The position numbers and the translations under genes were made by a program. A stretch of 64,000 bases of DNA. Source: Azadirachta indica (taxonomy: Eukaryota > Streptophyta > Magnoliopsida > Sapindales > Meliaceae). Below the pieces are notes generated by a model, which made no database searches, was not told the origin of the DNA, and saw only the letters and a program-made list of their open reading frames with translations. Below, in pieces: positions 62,750-64,000 of the stretch (position 1 is the first letter of the stretch; each line of letters begins with the position of its first letter). The DNA lies in NCBI GenBank assembly GCA_022749755.1, contig CM040443.1, forward strand, positions 7,231,191-7,295,190. The letters run 5' to 3'.

Positions 62750-63856
62750 ATGGCTCTCTGCACTTCGATCTCGTTAACTCCTATCTCTGTCTCTACATCG
62801 GTTCCAATTGGGCGACGTTCAATCAATGGCCGGCGATTTTCATGCCCACTTGCTTCACTTAGCCCGTCGGAATCAACACCATCGCCACCGACAAGAACAT
62901 CTCCGAGTCATGAAACTGTTGTAAGCTCTAAAACACCGGCATCAAAACCCTCTGTCGAGTCTTCTCGACAGCACGATTCAAGTTTCAACTATGCGCTGCC
63001 AAACCCAACTGGGGATCCTGTTGTCCGGTTTTCCGGGTCCACTGAGACCAACATTGAAAGGGTAAACAGAATTTTGTAGTTTAATTTTTCTTTTCTTTTC
63101 CTTTCTAATTGTGCTTAAATTGGGGGTTAGTATACGCTTTGCTGGAGGAGTTTGTTTTTGCGTTTGATTTGATTTCTGTTCAGCGAGTTAATAGGTTTGT
63201 AGAATTGATGAACTTGAGGTGGTTGATGAATTTCCCGAAATGTAAGAATTTGGTATTATGTGCTTTTCTTATGTGAATCAGATAGGAAATTTCATTTGCG
63301 GTTCAATTTTTTTTTTTGTTTTGTAAAATTCAAGTAATTTGAACCTAGTTATTTGAAAAAGAAGGCCTAGGATGATCACTCTAGAAAATCTTTGGTAGTA
63401 AATTTTTTTTTTTCCATCAAATACTTGCAACCCAAATATTTGACGGACTGCTGAGTGATGAATAATTTATTTCTAGTTCATGATGAAAATATAAAGAATT
63501 GGATTTATCCTTTTTATGCCTATTTTGTCTTATAGTTATGCAAACCCCTGGGGAAGTATTTGTTTGTAAAGTTTGACGCTTTAAGCTAAGTCATGGGGCC
63601 AACCGATTTAAAATAATTTCTGAGAATATTTGAGATGTTTGATTATTCTTCACCTACAGTAGTGGGAGATAGACTATATCTTGTGGATATTCTAAAATGG
63701 ACAAAGTTGCTAGCATTTTTTCCTTGTCAAATAATCTAGTGGAATGTAAGTTTGTTTTCTTTGTCCACTGCTGAGCAGTTAATTTTTGACTTTCGCTTCT
63801 TGGCACTTCTGGCTGTTGGAGGTTCGTTGGCTGGTTCATTGCTGTGCTTTTTAAAT
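62750..63856 (+). CDS. UPF0114 (YqhA-like) plastid membrane protein, 3' end outside window
   Basis: Two exons are visible, 62750-63061 and 63779-63856, both phase 0, with a 717-bp intron. A GT donor at 63857 shows that the gene continues past the window. The first ~100 residues are Ser/Thr/Pro-rich with few acids (MALCTSISLTPISVSTSVPI), typical of a chloroplast transit peptide. Then comes ...NIER joined to LIFDFRFLALLAVGGSLAGS, the first membrane helix of UPF0114. Bacterial homologues (YqhA) are small multi-span membrane proteins of unknown function. The plant homologue I recall is At5g13720. An upstream in-frame Met at 62570 would add 60 residues that do not look like a transit peptide, so I prefer 62750. 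The C-terminal helices must lie beyond 64000. Confidence 0.87.
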
Positions 63857-64000
63857 GTGAGTTCTCACACTCAGCATGTATATTCTTCTTCTCGATATTT
63901 GGTTTCTCATTTTCAAACAACATCACTACCATTTTGAAGACCTACCTAAAAGTAATTTAGCCGAGATTTTGCTCTGAAGGATAAATGTTTTATCAAGCTA

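Overview
This is nuclear DNA from a flowering plant. The genes are split by short GT-AG introns, spacers are very AT-rich, and there are plant-type transposons (Copia, MULE), a P-type PPR gene and two plant immune-receptor families. The LRR parts of the immune-receptor fragments read like those of woody rosids, and Citrus or another Rutaceae is my best guess, from memory only. PAO1-like, NAGLU-like and UPF0114-like genes lie in one window. As I remember it, their Arabidopsis homologues also sit close together on chromosome 5 (At5g13700, At5g13690, At5g13720), so the backbone looks like a conserved block enlarged by tandem duplication and transposon insertion.

Layout. 1-9.2 kb: a PPR gene (+) resembling At3g53170, followed by a long AT-rich spacer with microsatellites. 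9.2-19.6 kb: a decayed Mutator-like element (MULE) with recognisable terminal inverted repeats, a broken transposase on the minus strand and a convergent GRF-zinc-finger-like fragment. An old Copia retrotransposon (9308-13816, target duplication ATTTA) has inserted beside its left TIR. 21.4-26.2 kb: a complete 10-exon polyamine oxidase gene (+). 26.7-33.6 kb: a complete 19-exon alpha-N-acetylglucosaminidase gene (-). 34.9-38.9 kb: a complete 13-exon Notchless WD40 gene (+).

39.6-53.6 kb: four tandem minus-strand copies of a cinnamoyl-CoA-reductase-like (extended SDR) gene. Copy 4 is intact (6 exons, 320 aa). Copy 1 is nearly intact but has lost one splice donor. Copies 2 and 3 are pseudogenes, and copy 2 carries a non-coding LTR element (43495-46782, target duplication GTTTG) in an intron. 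55.0-61.9 kb: a truncated receptor-like protein pseudogene (-) joined head-to-head to a truncated CNL-type NLR pseudogene (+), itself split by an insertion. 62.7 kb to the end: the first two exons of a plastid-targeted UPF0114 membrane protein (+), running off the window.

Most intact genes are housekeeping: organelle RNA processing, polyamine catabolism, glycan turnover and 60S ribosome maturation. The accessory content (SDR cluster, RLP/NLR remnants, transposons) lies in the MULE region and mostly after 39 kb. I found no clearly undescribed system. The most notable points are the nested MULE/Copia structure with MuDR-like convergent gene order, the decay series in the SDR cluster, and the RLP/NLR junction marked by a 13-bp perfect inverted repeat. 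Exon boundaries were worked out by hand from splice sites, reading frame and family knowledge.
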